A DNA stretch of 64,000 nucleotides, taken from Legionella sp. Lineage in GTDB: Bacteria; Pseudomonadota; Gammaproteobacteria; Legionellales; Legionellaceae. Position 1 is the first letter of the stretch. Each line of letters starts with the position of its first letter. This document shows, piece by piece, positions 8,764-18,385 of this stretch. The notes under the pieces are model-generated. The model was not told the origin of the DNA. It worked only from the letters and a program-made list of their open reading frames with translations, and did no database searches. Both the position numbers and the translations under genes were made by a program. The stretch spans positions 186,001-250,000 of the forward strand of contig JACETI010000004.1 in the NCBI GenBank assembly GCA_013911415.1, in the 5' to 3' direction.

Positions 8764-11046
8764 ATGCCCGATTTAAATCATACGCAAAAAATGAAAATAC
8801 TAAGGATGGTGCATGAAGGAATGGATATTAAAAAAAATGAACAAGGATCAGGTGCGCTTAGTGCGCTGGTACTAAAATGGAATTCGTTTTTGATGGTAAC
8901 GTTTGGGCCAAAACAAAGTAAAATCGCTCAAGCACAGCAGAAAGATGAGGCTGGAAATTACAAAGCTGATCCGCTGGCACAATCTTACATTGATAGAGTG
9001 CATGCGATTGATGATGCACTTGAAAAAACCGGTGAAGCGCTCTCAGTTAGTAAAGAACAAGCCGAAACGCAGGGCTTGGAATTACTCCGTTTAGCAAGTT
9101 TTGATGAAGAAAGATTTGATGAATGTTACCGCAATGTGAAGGCTTACTTTGCTACCAAACAAGGTGCAGCCTTATCCGCACGCATGGCAAAAGGGGAAAA
9201 GGTTACCTATCCAGCGGAAATTGCAGCACAAATCGATTTTATCGAAAAAGCAAAAGATATCGCGAATGAAGCGGCTAATATTTATATGGGACGCTCTAGT
9301 ACCTTTCGAAAAAATCGTGAACCTTTTATTCTCAAAACCTTAGCAGATGAACATGGCGCTAATGTGTTTTCTCTTCCGAACGTCGGATTATTTCGGTTTG
9401 TGCGTCTAGAAGACATGAGCGACCCTGATGCTTACGGTATGCCAAACTACATCTTTAAGCACGGATTTACATCGCCTTTATTCAAGAAATATTCTTTTCA
9501 TGTCGGGACAGGTTTTTTGAATATGCCCCATATTTGCCATCAAAAAAATTGTGATGATCCGGCACGATTTGGGTGGACAAGCGGCGGCGTTTCTACAACT
9601 GCAAACGCAACACATGCAATCTGCCATAACTTTGTCAGTTCAAAGCCAACCGAAGACGGTATACTTTACCTTATAAGGGCGCCTGAAAAAAAAGCAGTGT
9701 CAATTGCCCCATTTAGCAATAAGACTGGCTATGATGGCAGAGCCGATGCATCTATTCGTCGTAGCAATGCAGAAGATGCAATGGAATTTTTATTGGCGGG
9801 TGTACGCCCAGAAGAGGTCTTTTCAGCACGTCAATGTATCGATGGTAAGCTTGGTCCTGCCGTCATCAATCCCCGCCGCCGAGGTGTTCTTGAGGGAGAC
9901 ATCGAAACGCAAAAGTACGAAACTCTCCTTTCAACGACAGAAGCACAAATACTTTCTTATAAGGACAAGACGGCCCCACAATTAAGGCATCTTCGAGATT
10001 ACCCTAATTATGAAATGGAGATGGCGCAGTTGATTCAAGATTGCAGTACTGAACGACTTGAAGTCTTGACCGAATTAGCAGAGTTATCAATACAGGCCGC
10101 TGCACGGCAAAAAGAAATATATGCCAGACAAAAGTCTTCGAAATCAGGGAATGATAAAAATGATAAAAATGATAAAAACGATCAAAACGATCAAAACGAA
10201 GGCCCATCTGACAAGACGCCAGTGCAAAATACGGGTAATGGTTTTGATGCAATTAAAGAAATTACTTTTCAAGGAATCTGCAATAGTATGGCAGGTGTGA
10301 TGAATAACCTTTACCGTGATCATATTGTTGAAACGCTAGACTTCCCCATGAAGGAACTCTTAGAGGAGAAAAAATCAGACAAAGAAAGGACAAAGCAATT
10401 AATTGATGAAGCGTTTTTATCCCTTTATACAGAGGAAGAATTGGAGAAGCTATCAAAGGCCAGCCAAGATCCCTCCTTTGTAGAGGCGTTTAAACAGTCG
10501 ATGAAAGAAATCTCTCGAACTTATTTCACAACAATTCCTCCCGATCATAAGGCACATTATGAGTTCACTAAAAATACAAAGGAATCTTACCAGCGAGGAA
10601 TGATTGAAGATCTCATAGGACGGATGATCAGCGTTACTTGTGAGCTGACAGGCACTTCATGGGTCTATAAGCGGGGCTACATTATGCAGAATCTGTGCAG
10701 CAACAACAAAGGGTCAAAAGCTTTCACTGTCGGTGCCACGACAGCAAGTTTGTTGTCTTTCTTTGTCAACCCACAAACCGTGGGCAATATCGTTCATAAA
10801 GTTAAAGGCACAAAGTTTTTTGTTGAACAGGAAGAATTGTCTAATGATAAAGAACTTGCTTCAAGGAAATGCTTGAAAGAATCGAAGTCATTTAACGATA
10901 TGAACAATGGGCCTAAGGATAAAATGTTTGTTTCGGGTAAGCGCTTACTCAGTTCCAAATCGTTTGATCATAAAAACGATGTAACAAAAAGGGACGATAA
11001 CAGCGCCTCGTCACAAGAAAGCACGCCCACTAGTGCTCCTCGTTAA
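8764..11046 (+). CDS. candidate effector with a cholera-toxin-type ADP-ribosyltransferase core
   Basis: 760 aa from ATG 8764 (TGGAG 7 nt upstream; a TTG at 8752 is less likely). Residues about 205-360 follow the order of the R-S-E class of ADP-ribosyltransferases: LFRFVRLED (Arg211 or Arg214), GGVSTTANATHA (Ser277-Thr-Thr279, matching VSTS), ILYLIRAPEKKAVSI (matching the YYIYVIATAP strand of LT/CT), then AMEFLLAGVRPEEVFSA (Glu341, matching EQEVSALGGIP). The first Glu of the usual ExE is Ala339, so arginine specificity is doubtful. N-terminal ~170 residues are helical; an NDK repeat lies near 463-480; the tail is charged with two SKSF motifs. No signal peptide. PmrA-type box upstream. Host target unknown. 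Confidence 0.6.
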   Translation: MPDLNHTQKMKILRMVHEGMDIKKNEQGSGALSALVLKWNSFLMVTFGPKQSKIAQAQQKDEAGNYKADPLAQSYIDRVHAIDDALEKTGEALSVSKEQAETQGLELLRLASFDEERFDECYRNVKAYFATKQGAALSARMAKGEKVTYPAEIAAQIDFIEKAKDIANEAANIYMGRSSTFRKNREPFILKTLADEHGANVFSLPNVGLFRFVRLEDMSDPDAYGMPNYIFKHGFTSPLFKKYSFHVGTGFLNMPHICHQKNCDDPARFGWTSGGVSTTANATHAICHNFVSSKPTEDGILYLIRAPEKKAVSIAPFSNKTGYDGRADASIRRSNAEDAMEFLLAGVRPEEVFSARQCIDGKLGPAVINPRRRGVLEGDIETQKYETLLSTTEAQILSYKDKTAPQLRHLRDYPNYEMEMAQLIQDCSTERLEVLTELAELSIQAAARQKEIYARQKSSKSGNDKNDKNDKNDQNDQNEGPSDKTPVQNTGNGFDAIKEITFQGICNSMAGVMNNLYRDHIVETLDFPMKELLEEKKSDKERTKQLIDEAFLSLYTEEELEKLSKASQDPSFVEAFKQSMKEISRTYFTTIPPDHKAHYEFTKNTKESYQRGMIEDLIGRMISVTCELTGTSWVYKRGYIMQNLCSNNKGSKAFTVGATTASLLSFFVNPQTVGNIVHKVKGTKFFVEQEELSNDKELASRKCLKESKSFNDMNNGPKDKMFVSGKRLLSSKSFDHKNDVTKRDDNSASSQESTPTSAPR
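10153..10197 (+). repeat. five tandem 9-bp units (NDK/NDQ)
   Basis: Units of GATAAAAAT, GATAAAAAT, GATAAAAAC, GATCAAAAC, GATCAAAAC in frame, encoding a DKN/DQN linker in the ADP-ribosyltransferase-like protein. Copy number could vary by slippage without shifting the frame. Confidence 0.75.
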
Positions 11047-11058
11047 TACCCATCCTTA

Positions 11059-11078
11059 GAAACGAGCGTTTCATTTTT
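11059..11078 (+). terminator. terminator of the ADP-ribosyltransferase-like gene
   Basis: GAAAC-GAGC-GTTTC hairpin followed by ATTTTT, 13 bp after the stop at 11046. The stem is short (5 bp). Confidence 0.45.
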
Positions 11079-11084
11079 GTGTCT

Positions 11085-11102
11085 TCCCTCCGCACGGAGG
11101 GA
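11085..11102. other. perfect GC-rich inverted repeat between convergent genes
   Basis: TCCCTCCG-CA-CGGAGGGA: an 8-bp perfect stem with a 2-nt loop, unusual in this AT-rich background, in the gap between the convergent effector-like gene and mutS. No T-run on either side, so its role is unclear; it may halt or protect transcripts from mutS. Confidence 0.5.
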
Positions 11103-11158
11103 GGGCACCTACTTCGTACTATCTTTTTCTTATAACCATCTTCTGTCTCTTTCTTTTC

Positions 11159-13612
11159 TTAAAAATGCTCGCTGAGATAAAGGCCAGCGCTGTTTATGAT
11201 TTCATGAGGAATCCCAGCTAATTTCGCCACTTCTAAGCCGTAACTGCGATTGGTTGGCCCTTTGGCAATTTGGTATAAAAATATAAGCCTATCTTCGATA
11301 AAAGAGGCTTGGAAGTGCATATTCTGAATCACACCGATTACTTCTGAAAGTTTAGTCAATTCAAAATAGTGAGTGGAGAAAAGAGTATATGCTTGCACTT
11401 GGGTCGCAAGGTGTGCACAAATCGCATAGGCTAATGCAGTGCCATCTTGTGTGCTCGTCCCACGTCCGATTTCATCAATTAATACTAAACTATTTGGCGT
11501 GGCCTGATTAAGGATTTGAGCGGTTTCGGTCATCTCGACCATAAACGTTGATTGACCTGATGCCAGGTCATCGCTTGCGCCGATACGTGTGAATATTTTA
11601 TCCAAAGGGCCAATTTGGGCGTCGTCTGCAGGAACGAAGCTGCCGATATGAGTAAGCAAGGCAATCAAAGCTGTTTGACGCATGTAAGTTGATTTCCCAC
11701 CCATGTTAGGGCCGGTAATCAAGAGAACTTTTTGCTCTTGATCTAAGGTTAAGTCATTAGGGATGAACTTTTCTTGCAGGATTTGTTCAATGACAGGATG
11801 ACGGCCACTCTTGATGAATATTCCAGGACGAGAAACAAGCGTTGGACATCGCCACCGCAACGATTCTGCTCGCTCGGCAAGCGTAGTTAAAACATCCAAG
11901 GTAGACAGTGCTTCTGCCATTTGAGAAAGCGTTTGAATTTGCGGTAGCATACTTTCAAGCAATTGTGCATACAACCATTTTTCGCGTGCCAATGCTTTGA
12001 CTTGAGCGGATAACACTTTTTCTTCAAAGCGTTTTAAGGCCGGGGTGATATATCGTTCCGCATGCTTAAGCGTTTGCTTACGTTGATAGTCGCTCGGTGC
12101 TTGTTCTGCTTGGTGCCGTGAAAGTTCGATGTAATATCCATGCACACGGTTATAGCCGAATTTTAAAGAGGATAAGCCGCTACGTTGTTTTTCTTCTGCC
12201 TCTAGCGCGAGCAATTGATCGGTTGCATTCTCACTAAATGCACGTAATTCGTCCAATTCTGCGTCGAAACCCTCGGCAATAACGCCACCATCACGAATGA
12301 GTAGCGGTGGATGCTTGACTAACGCACGTGTCAGTAGATCCTGTAAGTCGGGTTGAGGTACAAGCATCTGGTGAAGGGTTTTAAGTAAGTCGGTTTGATT
12401 GGATGCTAAAGTTTCATGCAGTGCAGGTAAAAGAGCGATAGTTTCTCTCAATTGCACGAGATCGTTGGGTCGGGCTGTCTGCAGGGCAATGCGCGAACTA
12501 ATTCGCTCAATGTCGCGGCAGCTTTGTAAGTGGGCGTGTAAGTTTGTTATAGCCTGTTGTGCGATAAGTTCCTTAATTGCTGCTTGTCGCGCGTGGATGG
12601 CTTGTACTTGCCGCAAGGGCCGCCCTAACCAACGTTTGAGCAATCGGCTGCCCATTGTCGAAGCTGTTCTATCAAGCAAATGTATTAAGCTGTTTTCTTT
12701 TTTCCCTTGATTGGTTTCAAACAACTCCAAGTGCTTTTGAGTCGCGGCATCGAGGTGCAAATAATCGCTACCTCGCTCGAAGGTTAATTTTCGCAGGTGA
12801 GGTAAAGCTTGTCTTTGCGTTGTTTTTAAATACGATAAAAGTGCACCCGCTGCTGAAAAAGCCCAACGGTAGCTCGTTTTATCAACCCCTGCCCATCGAG
12901 GCACACCGACTTGTTCACAGAGGCGTTCTTCTGCGTGAAGCAAAACAAATTCTTCTTCCGGACGTCTTTTACAAAGATAGGTTTTAGCGAGTTTAGAAAA
13001 GGGTAGCGTTTCAGGTAATAAGATTTCAGCCGGTTGTAATCGGGTGATCTCTGCTAAGAGTTGCGCTTCACCTTGAACTTGTAATAAATGAAAGCGCCCA
13101 CCGCTTAAATCAACCCAGGCCAAACCGTAGTCGCTAAAAACAGCGTTCGTTACATCGACGGACTCAGATGCCATCGATGAAGATTTTCCTGTGATCGATT
13201 GTTGGTAGTGAGAAGATGCTGTGATACTTAAAAGGATATGATCTCGTGTTGCTTCCATTAATGCATCATCGGTCACGGTACCGGGTGTGATAATACGCGT
13301 TACTTGACGATCAATCGGCCCGTTTTGTGTGGAATCACCGATTTGCTCACAAATGGCAATCGACTCTCCTTTTTTCAAAAGACGTGCTAAATAGTTTTCA
13401 ACCGCATGATGAGGCACACCTGCCATAGGGATAGGTTTACCATTTGATTGACCTCGGTGTGTGAGGGTTATATCAAGCAGATTAACAGCGCGTATGGCAT
13501 CTTCATAAAAAAGCTCGTAGAAATCACCCAGACGATAAAACAAAAGCATGTCGGGATAATCTGCTTTGATCCGTAGATATTGTTGCATCATAGGCGTGTG
13601 GTTAATGGACAT
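11159..13612 (-). CDS. mutS: DNA mismatch repair protein MutS
   Basis: Binds base mismatches and small loops and starts methyl-directed repair with MutL. The mismatch-reading motif F-Y-E is at residues 31-33 (GDFYELF). The C-terminal ATPase has Walker [12 protein letters not shown], the Walker B/signature stretch [16 protein letters not shown] and FSTHYFEL. Start taken as ATG 13612 (817 aa), giving the usual N-terminus before GDFYELF; a TTG at 13627 would add five residues. Slightly shorter than E. coli MutS (853). Confidence 0.96.
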   Translation of the reverse strand: MSINHTPMMQQYLRIKADYPDMLLFYRLGDFYELFYEDAIRAVNLLDITLTHRGQSNGKPIPMAGVPHHAVENYLARLLKKGESIAICEQIGDSTQNGPIDRQVTRIITPGTVTDDALMEATRDHILLSITASSHYQQSITGKSSSMASESVDVTNAVFSDYGLAWVDLSGGRFHLLQVQGEAQLLAEITRLQPAEILLPETLPFSKLAKTYLCKRRPEEEFVLLHAEERLCEQVGVPRWAGVDKTSYRWAFSAAGALLSYLKTTQRQALPHLRKLTFERGSDYLHLDAATQKHLELFETNQGKKENSLIHLLDRTASTMGSRLLKRWLGRPLRQVQAIHARQAAIKELIAQQAITNLHAHLQSCRDIERISSRIALQTARPNDLVQLRETIALLPALHETLASNQTDLLKTLHQMLVPQPDLQDLLTRALVKHPPLLIRDGGVIAEGFDAELDELRAFSENATDQLLALEAEEKQRSGLSSLKFGYNRVHGYYIELSRHQAEQAPSDYQRKQTLKHAERYITPALKRFEEKVLSAQVKALAREKWLYAQLLESMLPQIQTLSQMAEALSTLDVLTTLAERAESLRWRCPTLVSRPGIFIKSGRHPVIEQILQEKFIPNDLTLDQEQKVLLITGPNMGGKSTYMRQTALIALLTHIGSFVPADDAQIGPLDKIFTRIGASDDLASGQSTFMVEMTETAQILNQATPNSLVLIDEIGRGTSTQDGTALAYAICAHLATQVQAYTLFSTHYFELTKLSEVIGVIQNMHFQASFIEDRLIFLYQIAKGPTNRSYGLEVAKLAGIPHEIINSAGLYLSEHF

Positions 13613-13777
13613 TTTTGGCCTAATCAATCAAGAAAGTAAAGAAACGGGAGTTTATCAAAGCAAAGAAAAGCCGTCATGTTTTTACATGCAGTTTCCGGCA
13701 TCAAAACGGCATCTAAGCTACACTATATAAAGGAAAGAAAAAAATTGTATAGGCTTACAATGAAGGGAGAAATCGTT

Positions 13778-13918
13778 ATGAAACGTCTCATATTAATTGC
13801 AATGACGGTTGTCGTTGGGCTTGCGTTAACGGCTTGTGGCGAACATACTCATAAAAATACCAGTAAAGAAACACCTTCTTCCAGTGTGTCAAACAGCCCC
13901 CCTCCAAGCCTCGAATAA
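13778..13918 (+). CDS. small lipoprotein
   Basis: 46 aa. ATG 13778 follows AAGGGAGA. A lipoprotein signal (MKRLILIAMTVVVGLALTAC) ends in the lipobox LTAC with Cys20, leaving a mature peptide of 27 residues rich in Thr, Ser, Pro and Lys. Presumably lipid-anchored in the envelope. A longer reading from 13676 exists but adds a non-signal N-terminus and is rejected. It lies between divergent mutS and pncC. It resembles entericidin/LptM-like small lipoproteins only in build; function unknown. Confidence 0.7.
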   Translation: MKRLILIAMTVVVGLALTACGEHTHKNTSKETPSSSVSNSPPPSLE

Positions 13919-13954
13919 ACGATCCTTAGATTGTTATAAATTTAAGGGGCCATA

Positions 13955-14506
13955 ATGCAACTGGAACGCTCCTTAGATAGACTGACGGCACAGTTAAAAC
14001 GCATGTCACTGACGGTGACAACAGCAGAATCTTGCACGGGAGGATTGGTATCTAGCTTACTGACCGACCTTCCTGGAAGTTCGAGTTGGTTTGAAAGGGG
14101 GTTTATCACCTATAGCAACTTAGCGAAAGAAAGCATGTTGGGTGTCCCTCCGGCGTTACTCCTCTCCGAAGGTGCCGTTAGTCGGCCTGTGGCCGAAGCC
14201 ATGGCCTTAGGTGCTTTAATGCACAGTCAAGCCGATTTGGCGCTGGCAGTAACTGGGTTTGCAGGCCCCGAAGGCGGAGCCTCTGAAAAACCCGTGGGAA
14301 CTGTTTTTTTTGCTTGGGCCTTGCGACATTACCTAACATCTTATAGCCTTAGGATGCAATTTCCCTCCACCTCTTCTCGTTATGATATTCGCTTACTCGC
14401 TAGTTATTATCTCTTATCTGGCGCTTCCGTTTTGTTAGAGGCTTTCGAGACTTCAGGAGATTGGCAAAGTGAAGAAGTGTTAACAAGTCTTAAGAATCTA
14501 AAATAG
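13955..14506 (+). CDS. pncC: nicotinamide-nucleotide amidohydrolase PncC (CinA C-terminal domain)
   Basis: Deamidates NMN to nicotinate mononucleotide in pyridine nucleotide recycling. 183 aa comprising the CinA C-terminal domain alone: TTAESCTGGLVSSLLTDLPGSS at about residues 25-46, FERGFITYSN, then AVTGFAGPEGG and KPVGTVFFAW. The position just before recA is conserved in many gammaproteobacteria. Confidence 0.92.
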   Translation: MQLERSLDRLTAQLKRMSLTVTTAESCTGGLVSSLLTDLPGSSSWFERGFITYSNLAKESMLGVPPALLLSEGAVSRPVAEAMALGALMHSQADLALAVTGFAGPEGGASEKPVGTVFFAWALRHYLTSYSLRMQFPSTSSRYDIRLLASYYLLSGASVLLEAFETSGDWQSEEVLTSLKNLK

Positions 14507-14508
14507 AC

Positions 14509-14524
14509 CTGGTGCGTCATACAG
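14509..14524 (+). promoter_or_regulatory. degenerate LexA-like (SOS) box before recA
   Basis: CTGGTGCGTCATACAG has the CTG-N10-CAG frame of the gammaproteobacterial LexA operator, with 7 of 8 outer consensus bases (CTGT...ACAG). It sits 43 bp before the recA start. Legionella and Coxiella are reported to lack LexA, so this may be chance or an ancestral remnant. Confidence 0.3.
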
Positions 14525-14567
14525 GATCTATGGGATAATTTCGAATCGATCTCTTACTACTGGATGA

Positions 14568-15647
14568 ATGATGGACACGCATAAGCAAAAAGCCCTTGAT
14601 GCTGCTTTGTCACAAATTGAGCGCCAATTTGGAAAAGGCTCCGTGATGCGAATGGGAGACCAGGCCAGGCGCGATATTGAAGCGATTTCTACCGGTTCTC
14701 TTGGTCTTGACATAGCACTCGGTATTGGTGGCTTACCGAAAGGACGAGTGGTTGAAATTTATGGTCCTGAATCTTCGGGTAAAACAACGTTATCCCTGCA
14801 GGTGATTGCTGAATGCCAAAAACAAGGTGGCACAGCTGCCTTTGTTGACGCAGAACATGCCTTAGATCCCAGTTATGCCGCTAAACTTGGTGTGCGCGTA
14901 GAAGATCTCTTAGTTTCTCAGCCGGATACCGGAGAGCAAGCGCTGGAAATCACCGATATGTTGGTTCGTTCGGCCGCTATCGACGTGATCATTGTTGACT
15001 CCGTAGCCGCTTTAACACCAAAAGCTGAAATTGAAGGAGAGATGGGCGATACCCATGTTGGTTTGCAAGCAAGATTGATGTCTCAAGCCCTGCGTAAATT
15101 GACAGCTAACATCAAACGATCAAATTCCTTAGTTATTTTTATTAACCAGATTCGTATGAAAATTGGGGTTATGTTTGGAAATCCTGAAACAACAACCGGT
15201 GGTAATGCATTAAAATTCTATTCATCAGTACGTTTAGATATTCGCCGAACAGGTGCTATCAAAAAGGGTGACGAAGTGTTGGGTAGTGAAACACGGGTTA
15301 AGGTTGTTAAAAATAAAGTAGCGCCTCCTTTCAAAACCACGGATTTTGATATTTTTTATAACGAAGGTATTTCTCGCGAAAGTGAGATTATTAATCTGGG
15401 TACGCAACTTGGTTTAATTGAAAAATCAGGTGCTTGGTATAGTTACCAACAAGAAAAAATTGGCCAAGGAAAAGAAAACGTACGGCTTTATTTAAAAGAA
15501 AATCCTGCGATTGCCAAGACCTTAGAAGATCAAATTCGTGCCCAATTGCTCGTTAAAAATAGTGCATCATTAGATGCGGACCGAAAAAAGGCTCAAGGAC
15601 AAGAGCAAACGGATTACGAAGGAACGCTTGAGAAAATAGAAGACTAG
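14568..15647 (+). CDS. recA: recombinase RecA
   Basis: Strand-exchange ATPase of homologous recombination and coprotease of the SOS response. Walker [10 protein letters not shown] at residues 66-74, [27 protein letters not shown] (Walker B), the DNA-binding loop region with [20 protein letters not shown]. 359 aa, full length. Two adjacent ATG codons (14568 and 14571) are possible starts. recX, which often follows recA, is absent: alaS begins 11 bp downstream. Confidence 0.98.
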   Translation: MMDTHKQKALDAALSQIERQFGKGSVMRMGDQARRDIEAISTGSLGLDIALGIGGLPKGRVVEIYGPESSGKTTLSLQVIAECQKQGGTAAFVDAEHALDPSYAAKLGVRVEDLLVSQPDTGEQALEITDMLVRSAAIDVIIVDSVAALTPKAEIEGEMGDTHVGLQARLMSQALRKLTANIKRSNSLVIFINQIRMKIGVMFGNPETTTGGNALKFYSSVRLDIRRTGAIKKGDEVLGSETRVKVVKNKVAPPFKTTDFDIFYNEGISRESEIINLGTQLGLIEKSGAWYSYQQEKIGQGKENVRLYLKENPAIAKTLEDQIRAQLLVKNSASLDADRKKAQGQEQTDYEGTLEKIED

Positions 15648-15658
15648 GTGTATTGCGG

Positions 15659-18316
15659 ATGAAGAGTTCGGAAATTCGTCAGGCGTTTATAGCGTATTTT
15701 GCAGAAAGAGGGCATGAAGTTGTGCCTTCTAGCTCGTTAGTACCAACGAATGATCCTACGTTGCTTTTTACAAATGCGGGTATGGTGCAATTCAAAGAAA
15801 CTTTTCTAGGTTTAGAAAGCCGTTCTTACGGACGTGCGGTTAGTGCACAACGTTGTCTGCGAGCAGGTGGTAAACACAACGATCTTGAGAACGTAGGCTA
15901 CACAGCTAGACACCATACTTTTTTTGAAATGTTAGGGAATTTTAGTTTTGGTGATTATTTTAAGCGCGAAGCTATCCGTTATGCCTGGGAATTTCTAACA
16001 CTTGTCTTAAAGTTACCACCAGAGCGTTTGTGGGTCACCATTTATAAAGATGACGAAGAAGCTGCTTCCATTTGGCTCAATGAAATGAAGGTCTCGCCCG
16101 AAAGATTTTCTCGCTGCGGTGAAGCCGATAATTTTTGGTCGATGGGTGATACAGGGCCTTGCGGGCCATGCACAGAAATTTTTTATGATCACGGTGAAGA
16201 TATTCTAGGTGGGCCGCCGGGAAGCGCTGATGCAGATGGCGATCGTTACGTCGAGATCTGGAACCTGGTTTTCATGCAATATAACCGGGATAAAACCGGC
16301 CAACTGCATCCATTACCCAAACCTGCCGTTGATACTGGCATGGGATTAGAACGAATTACAGCAGTGGTGCAGGCTGTGCACCAAAACTATCAGATTGATA
16401 GTTTTCAACACTTGATTCAAGCCATTGAAAAACTAGGGCCTATCGCTGAAATAGAGCCCCAAAAAACAGTGACAGCGCCGTCTTTTAAAGTTATTGCCGA
16501 TCATATTCGAGCAACGGCGTTTTTAATCATGGACGGTGTTTCACCAAGCAATGAAGGAAGAGGCTATGTACTTCGTCGGATTATCCGTCGAGCCATTAGA
16601 CATGGGCACCGTTTAGGGCTGGCGTCGCCTTTTTTCTTTAAATTAGTAGCGCCGTTATGTGAGGTGATGGGTGACGTCTATCCTCAACTGATCGCACATA
16701 AAGAACAAATTGAACAACAGCTTAAAAGAGAAGAAACACAATTTACTCGAACGTTGGCACATGGTCTGCGTTTACTAGAGGAACAAATCCCTAAGCTTCA
16801 GTCATCAGTATTGGAAGGTGCGCTTGTTTTTAAGCTGTACGATACTTATGGATTTCCCGTTGATCTAACGGCAGATATTGCACGTGAGCGCGGATTAAGT
16901 GTAGATATGGAAGGTTTCGAGCGTTGCATGAACGAACAACGCGCACTCTCTCAATCGACCAACCATTTTGAAGTAGACTACTCGGATGCTTCTCAGTGGA
17001 CCGAAGCGTCACGTTTTGAGGGTTATGAAGCGACAGGTCTTTCTTCAACGATCACTGCTATTTTACAGGGGGATCAACGCGTGGATTCCCTGTATGTTCC
17101 AAGCGATTCGCAAAAACAAATGGAGCATTCGGAACAAAAAAAACCGGTGCGAGCAGCGATTGTGTTAGAGACGACACCTTTTTATGCAGAAAGTGGTGGA
17201 CAAGTTGGCGACCAAGGACAATTATTGACAGCCAATGGCGTATTTAAAGTCCATGATACACAGCAAAAAGGGCAAGCCATTATCCATTACGGGGAGTTGC
17301 TACGAGGAGCAATCCACGTAAATGAAACGGTGGAAGCAAGCGTTGATGTATCAAGACGGCAAGCGATCCGATTAAATCATACCGCCACGCATCTATTGCA
17401 TGCTGCCTTAAAACAAGTGGTAGGACCTGAGTTGCAACAAAAAGGTTCTTTAGTTGATGCAGCCAGAGCAAGGTTTGATTTTTCGTGCCATTATGCATTG
17501 AATAAACAGCAATTGCAGCAGGTCGAAGACTTAGTGAATCAACAAATCCGTGCAAACCATGAAGTAAAAACCGATAAAATGTCGCTGGAAGATGCAAAGC
17601 GCGAAGGCGCGATGGCACTTTTTGATGAAAAGTACAGTGAATGGGTTCGTGTTTTGTCCATTGATTCGTTTTCTAAGGAGCTGTGTGGCGGAACGCATGC
17701 ATCACGTACGGGGGACATTGGCCTATTTAAAATTGTTTCAGAGGGTAGCGTGGCAAGCGGTATTCGGCGTATAGAATGGGTGAGTGGGGCCTATGCGCTT
17801 GAATGGATGAACGAGCAATTAAATCAGCTCACTGAAATTGCTGATCAACTCAAAACTACACCGGCAGGTGCTCTCGAAAAACTGTCACAGTTCTTGCATG
17901 ATGCAAAACAAAAGGAAAAGATACTGCAAGACTTGCAAAAGAAACAGCTGGGACAGATGAGCCTAGTCTTACTTTCCGCCGTAGAAAAAATTCAGGGCAT
18001 CAATATGCTCGTTACGCAAGTTGACTGTCAAGAAGGGCAGCGATTAAGAGATCTATTTGATCAGTTGAAAATGAAATTAGAGGACGCAGTCATCGTATTA
18101 TTTACGATTGAAAAGGAAAAGATACACGTTGTTGCTGGTGTTAGTCGCTCTTTAGTAGGTAGAGTGCCATCGGCGACCACGTTCGTCAAACACTTATGTG
18201 GTAAAGGGGGCGGTCGAGAGGAAATGGCGCAGGGCGGCGGTGATGCCCCGAAGGATTTGCAGGAGAAGATTGCTCAAATAAAAGCCATGGTAGTAAAAAT
18301 TGACGGTGTGCCTTAA
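15659..18316 (+). CDS. alaS: alanyl-tRNA synthetase
   Basis: Charges tRNA-Ala. The start is placed at ATG 15659 (885 aa), giving the family N-terminus MKSSEIRQAF; the in-frame TTG at 15653 is less likely. Catalytic domain with TNAGMVQFKETFLG and the class II motif 2 region; editing domain with HTATHLLHAAL and CGGTHASRTGDIG (zinc site); C-terminal oligomerisation region ending in a glycine-rich GKGGGREEMAQGGG. Close to E. coli length (876). Probably co-transcribed with recA. Confidence 0.97.
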   Translation: MKSSEIRQAFIAYFAERGHEVVPSSSLVPTNDPTLLFTNAGMVQFKETFLGLESRSYGRAVSAQRCLRAGGKHNDLENVGYTARHHTFFEMLGNFSFGDYFKREAIRYAWEFLTLVLKLPPERLWVTIYKDDEEAASIWLNEMKVSPERFSRCGEADNFWSMGDTGPCGPCTEIFYDHGEDILGGPPGSADADGDRYVEIWNLVFMQYNRDKTGQLHPLPKPAVDTGMGLERITAVVQAVHQNYQIDSFQHLIQAIEKLGPIAEIEPQKTVTAPSFKVIADHIRATAFLIMDGVSPSNEGRGYVLRRIIRRAIRHGHRLGLASPFFFKLVAPLCEVMGDVYPQLIAHKEQIEQQLKREETQFTRTLAHGLRLLEEQIPKLQSSVLEGALVFKLYDTYGFPVDLTADIARERGLSVDMEGFERCMNEQRALSQSTNHFEVDYSDASQWTEASRFEGYEATGLSSTITAILQGDQRVDSLYVPSDSQKQMEHSEQKKPVRAAIVLETTPFYAESGGQVGDQGQLLTANGVFKVHDTQQKGQAIIHYGELLRGAIHVNETVEASVDVSRRQAIRLNHTATHLLHAALKQVVGPELQQKGSLVDAARARFDFSCHYALNKQQLQQVEDLVNQQIRANHEVKTDKMSLEDAKREGAMALFDEKYSEWVRVLSIDSFSKELCGGTHASRTGDIGLFKIVSEGSVASGIRRIEWVSGAYALEWMNEQLNQLTEIADQLKTTPAGALEKLSQFLHDAKQKEKILQDLQKKQLGQMSLVLLSAVEKIQGINMLVTQVDCQEGQRLRDLFDQLKMKLEDAVIVLFTIEKEKIHVVAGVSRSLVGRVPSATTFVKHLCGKGGGREEMAQGGGDAPKDLQEKIAQIKAMVVKIDGVP

Positions 18317-18385
18317 TGATTTACCTGCTGCGGAAAAGTAGAGTGCGAAAGTACCTATCGAACATAACCAATACAGGGTGCTGAA

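Noticed and set aside
9791-9840. RPEEVF (Glu350-Glu351) as the ExE motif
   Set aside because: Alignment with the ALGGIP-SQIYGW segment of LT places these residues after the catalytic Glu; Glu341 fits the motif position better.
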